Shown here piece after piece: positions 15,130 to 16,852 of a DNA stretch of 16,852 nt. The notes beneath the pieces are model-generated. The model had not been told where the DNA came from. It saw only the letters and a list, made by a program, of their open reading frames with translations, and did not search any database. The stretch is from assembly GCA_024699575.1 (NCBI GenBank), contig JAILPF010000088.1, forward strand, positions 1 to 16,852, given 5' to 3'. This DNA is from Acetatifactor sp. GTDB taxonomy: Bacteria > Bacillota > Clostridia > Lachnospirales > Lachnospiraceae. Every line of letters begins with the position of its first letter. Position 1 is the first letter of the stretch. The position numbers and the translations under genes were made by a program.

Positions 15130-16014
15130 ATGAATAAAGAAAATAAATTGGCCGGATGGCAGATAAAATTCATATATCTCATGCTCGGAAGCATCCTGCT
15201 TGGTCTGTTGTGGAATGTTACCAACCCGGAAAAAATGCGAGGCGTGTCAAAAACGTCATATTCTATTGTGACGCTGGGAGACAGCGTCTTGGGAGAGTGC
15301 AGAGATGAAACCTCGGTGACGGCACAGTTGTCAGAACTGCTGCAAACGGAGGTATTTAACGGTGCCTTCGGAGGGACAACCTTAAGTCAGGCACCCAGGG
15401 AGCGTAGAATATGTGCCGATGCGGATTGCCTGTCTATGAGCGCATTGGTGCAGGCAATTGTGACGGGGGATTTTGGAGTACAACAATCTTTCAACAGCAG
15501 AGAAAACGCGACAGAGTATTTTTCACAGACAATAGATGCTTTGGAAAAGATTGATTTTTCTGAGGTGGACATCTTGCTGCTGGAATATGGACTGAATGAT
15601 TATCACGCCGGTCATCCGCTGGATAATCCGAAGGATGAACAAGATGTGACGACTTTTCTGGGGGCTCTGCGATATAGTATTTCACTCCTTCGTAAAGAAT
15701 ATCCTTCGCTTAGAATTATACTGGTGACACCCGTGTTTACATGGTACACGGCAGACAGATACGGGGAGGACATGACCGGAGAGACATACGAGACAGGAAA
15801 AGCCTTTTTGAATCAATATGTGGATGCAGAACTCCAATTTGCAAAAGAGGCAGGTTTGGAGATTATTGATGTGTACCATGATTTTTATCCCCATGAGAAA
15901 TTCGAGGACTGGATGTTATATTCCCATGACGGTCTGCATCCAAATGAAAGCGGACGCAGAATACTGGCGGAGACAATCTATGCGTATTTGAACGACACAG
16001 GGAGGGAAAGATGA
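15130..16014 (+). CDS. Membrane-anchored SGNH/GDSL hydrolase
   Basis: 294-residue protein with one N-terminal membrane anchor (about residues 12-30, FIYLMLGSILLGLLWNV) and an external SGNH domain. The catalytic blocks are VTLGDS (GDS 50-52), a block II glycine in GAFGGTTLS, EYGLNDY (GLND 154-157) and SHDGLHPNE (Asp267, His270). The stretch from GLNDY through DVTTFLGALRYSISLLRKEYPSLRIILVTP parallels the C-terminal domain of the protein at 4225-5598, so the two are paralogues. Such enzymes usually cleave or transfer acyl esters on extracytoplasmic glycans; the substrate is unknown. The start is chosen to keep the anchor intact although no Shine-Dalgarno site precedes it. The stop overlaps the next start as ATGA, which couples it to a GtrII-like protein. 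Confidence 0.88.
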   Translation: MNKENKLAGWQIKFIYLMLGSILLGLLWNVTNPEKMRGVSKTSYSIVTLGDSVLGECRDETSVTAQLSELLQTEVFNGAFGGTTLSQAPRERRICADADCLSMSALVQAIVTGDFGVQQSFNSRENATEYFSQTIDALEKIDFSEVDILLLEYGLNDYHAGHPLDNPKDEQDVTTFLGALRYSISLLRKEYPSLRIILVTPVFTWYTADRYGEDMTGETYETGKAFLNQYVDAELQFAKEAGLEIIDVYHDFYPHEKFEDWMLYSHDGLHPNESGRRILAETIYAYLNDTGRER

Positions 16015-16852
16015 AGAAGCCTTCACAGATAGTGGAATCAATAAAAAACAGAATACCGAGAGAATGGCATGTGGCATTTTGTTCAACCTTTTGCATTGGG
16101 ATTCTGACACATCTTCCGGCGATGATTTCCGATATCCCCAATCATGACGGGCTGGCGAGCATGCATTTTGATCAGAATATGATAACCTCCGGCAGGTGGT
16201 TTTTGTCGGTGGCGTGTGGACCTTCCTCCTATTTTACACTACCGTGGATAATCGGACTTTTGAGTCTGGCTTATCTGGGATTTGCCGGAGTGCTTCTGAC
16301 AGACTTGCTGGAACTGAAAAGTAAGCTTTCGATTATATTGGCGTGTGGACTTCTTGCGGTGTTTCCTTCACTTGCATCCACGTTTGCATATATTTTTACC
16401 ATGGACGGTTATATGCTTGCAGTCTTTCTTGCTGTGTTGTCGGTGTGGCTGACCAAGCGATTCCGCTTTGGATTTGTGGCAGGGGGCATCAGTCTGGCAT
16501 TCAGCATGGGAATTTATCAGGTTTATCTTGCGACAGCCATCTTTCTTTGCATGTATGCTGTAGTGACTCTATGGATAGATGAGGGAGAACTTGGGACGAA
16601 AATCATGCAGAGCCTACGTTTCCTTTTCATGGGGGCATGGGGAAGTGCACTGTATTACATTTTGCTGAGACTGTTTTTATTTCTTCAGGGCAAGGAACTG
16701 GGCACCTATCAGGGAATCAATGGTATGAGCGAAGGGGTGACGGCACAGTCCGGTGGCTTTCTTCACAGAATAGCGATGTGTTATCGGGATTTTGTGGCAT
16801 TTACGGTCAGGGGAAATGTTTTTTTTAATAATTATTTTTCGCTATGTGCGCT
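16011..16852 (+). CDS. GtrII-like membrane glucosyltransferase, 5' part
   Basis: The frame is open from the ATG at 16011 to the window edge (280 residues) and the gene continues beyond. GGGAGGG lies about 4 nt before the start, which overlaps the SGNH stop as ATGA. The translation begins MKKPSQIVESIKNRIPREWH, then has a first helix, the external loop IPNHDGLASMHFDQN (Asp46) and SGRWFLSVACG (60-70), followed by several further helices. NHDG and SGRWF are, from memory, hallmarks of the Glucos_trans_II family, relatives of phage GtrII enzymes that add glucose from undecaprenyl-phosphate-glucose to exported polysaccharide. A GtrB-like donor enzyme is encoded at 6446. The acceptor is unknown. Confidence 0.8.
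   Translation, partial: MKKPSQIVESIKNRIPREWHVAFCSTFCIGILTHLPAMISDIPNHDGLASMHFDQNMITSGRWFLSVACGPSSYFTLPWIIGLLSLAYLGFAGVLLTDLLELKSKLSIILACGLLAVFPSLASTFAYIFTMDGYMLAVFLAVLSVWLTKRFRFGFVAGGISLAFSMGIYQVYLATAIFLCMYAVVTLWIDEGELGTKIMQSLRFLFMGAWGSALYYILLRLFLFLQGKELGTYQGINGMSEGVTAQSGGFLHRIAMCYRDFVAFTVRGNVFFNNYFSLCA

Overview
The window looks like a chromosomal surface-glycan locus of a low-to-mid GC Gram-positive Clostridia, most likely a Lachnospiraceae relative (Roseburia, Lachnospira and Butyrivibrio-type organisms). This placement is inferred from gene content, clear purine-rich Shine-Dalgarno sites, sigma-A type promoters and protein style; no rRNA or marker gene fixes the species. No tRNA, rRNA, CRISPR array, insertion sequence, prophage or attachment site was seen.

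Layout: (1) 1-4220, plus strand: the end of a PseC aminotransferase, then glmM and glmS, which make glucosamine 6-phosphate and glucosamine 1-phosphate on the way to UDP-GlcNAc. (2) 4225-5598, minus strand: a membrane-anchored SGNH/GDSL protein, convergent with glmS (4 nt between stop codons), with a good promoter of its own. (3) 5883-13569, plus strand: a seven-gene run with short gaps or overlaps: GNAT acetyltransferase (PseH candidate), GtrB-like polyprenyl-phosphate glycosyltransferase, GT-C-like membrane protein, a transferase with bacterial sialyltransferase motifs, a PglK/MsbA-like ABC flippase, a GT2 glycosyltransferase and a PseF-type CMP-pseudaminate synthetase. An intrinsic terminator for this run lies inside the 3' end of the next, convergent gene. 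(4) 13541-14992, minus strand: a DUF6056-like polytopic membrane protein. (5) 15130-16852, plus strand: a second SGNH protein translationally coupled to a GtrII-like membrane glucosyltransferase that runs off the window.

Working model: GlmS and GlmM feed UDP-GlcNAc; PseC, the GNAT and PseF are three steps of the UDP-GlcNAc to CMP-pseudaminic acid pathway; the EDG/HP-motif enzyme may transfer the activated nonulosonate; GT2 enzymes extend a lipid-linked chain; the ABC protein may flip it; and the GtrB/GT-C/GtrII/DUF6056 membrane enzymes and the two SGNH proteins may decorate it outside the membrane. PseB, PseG and PseI are not in the window. The individual enzyme families are well supported; the joint pathway, the acceptor (capsule, wall glycan or flagellin) and the pseudaminyl specificity of the transferase are inference.
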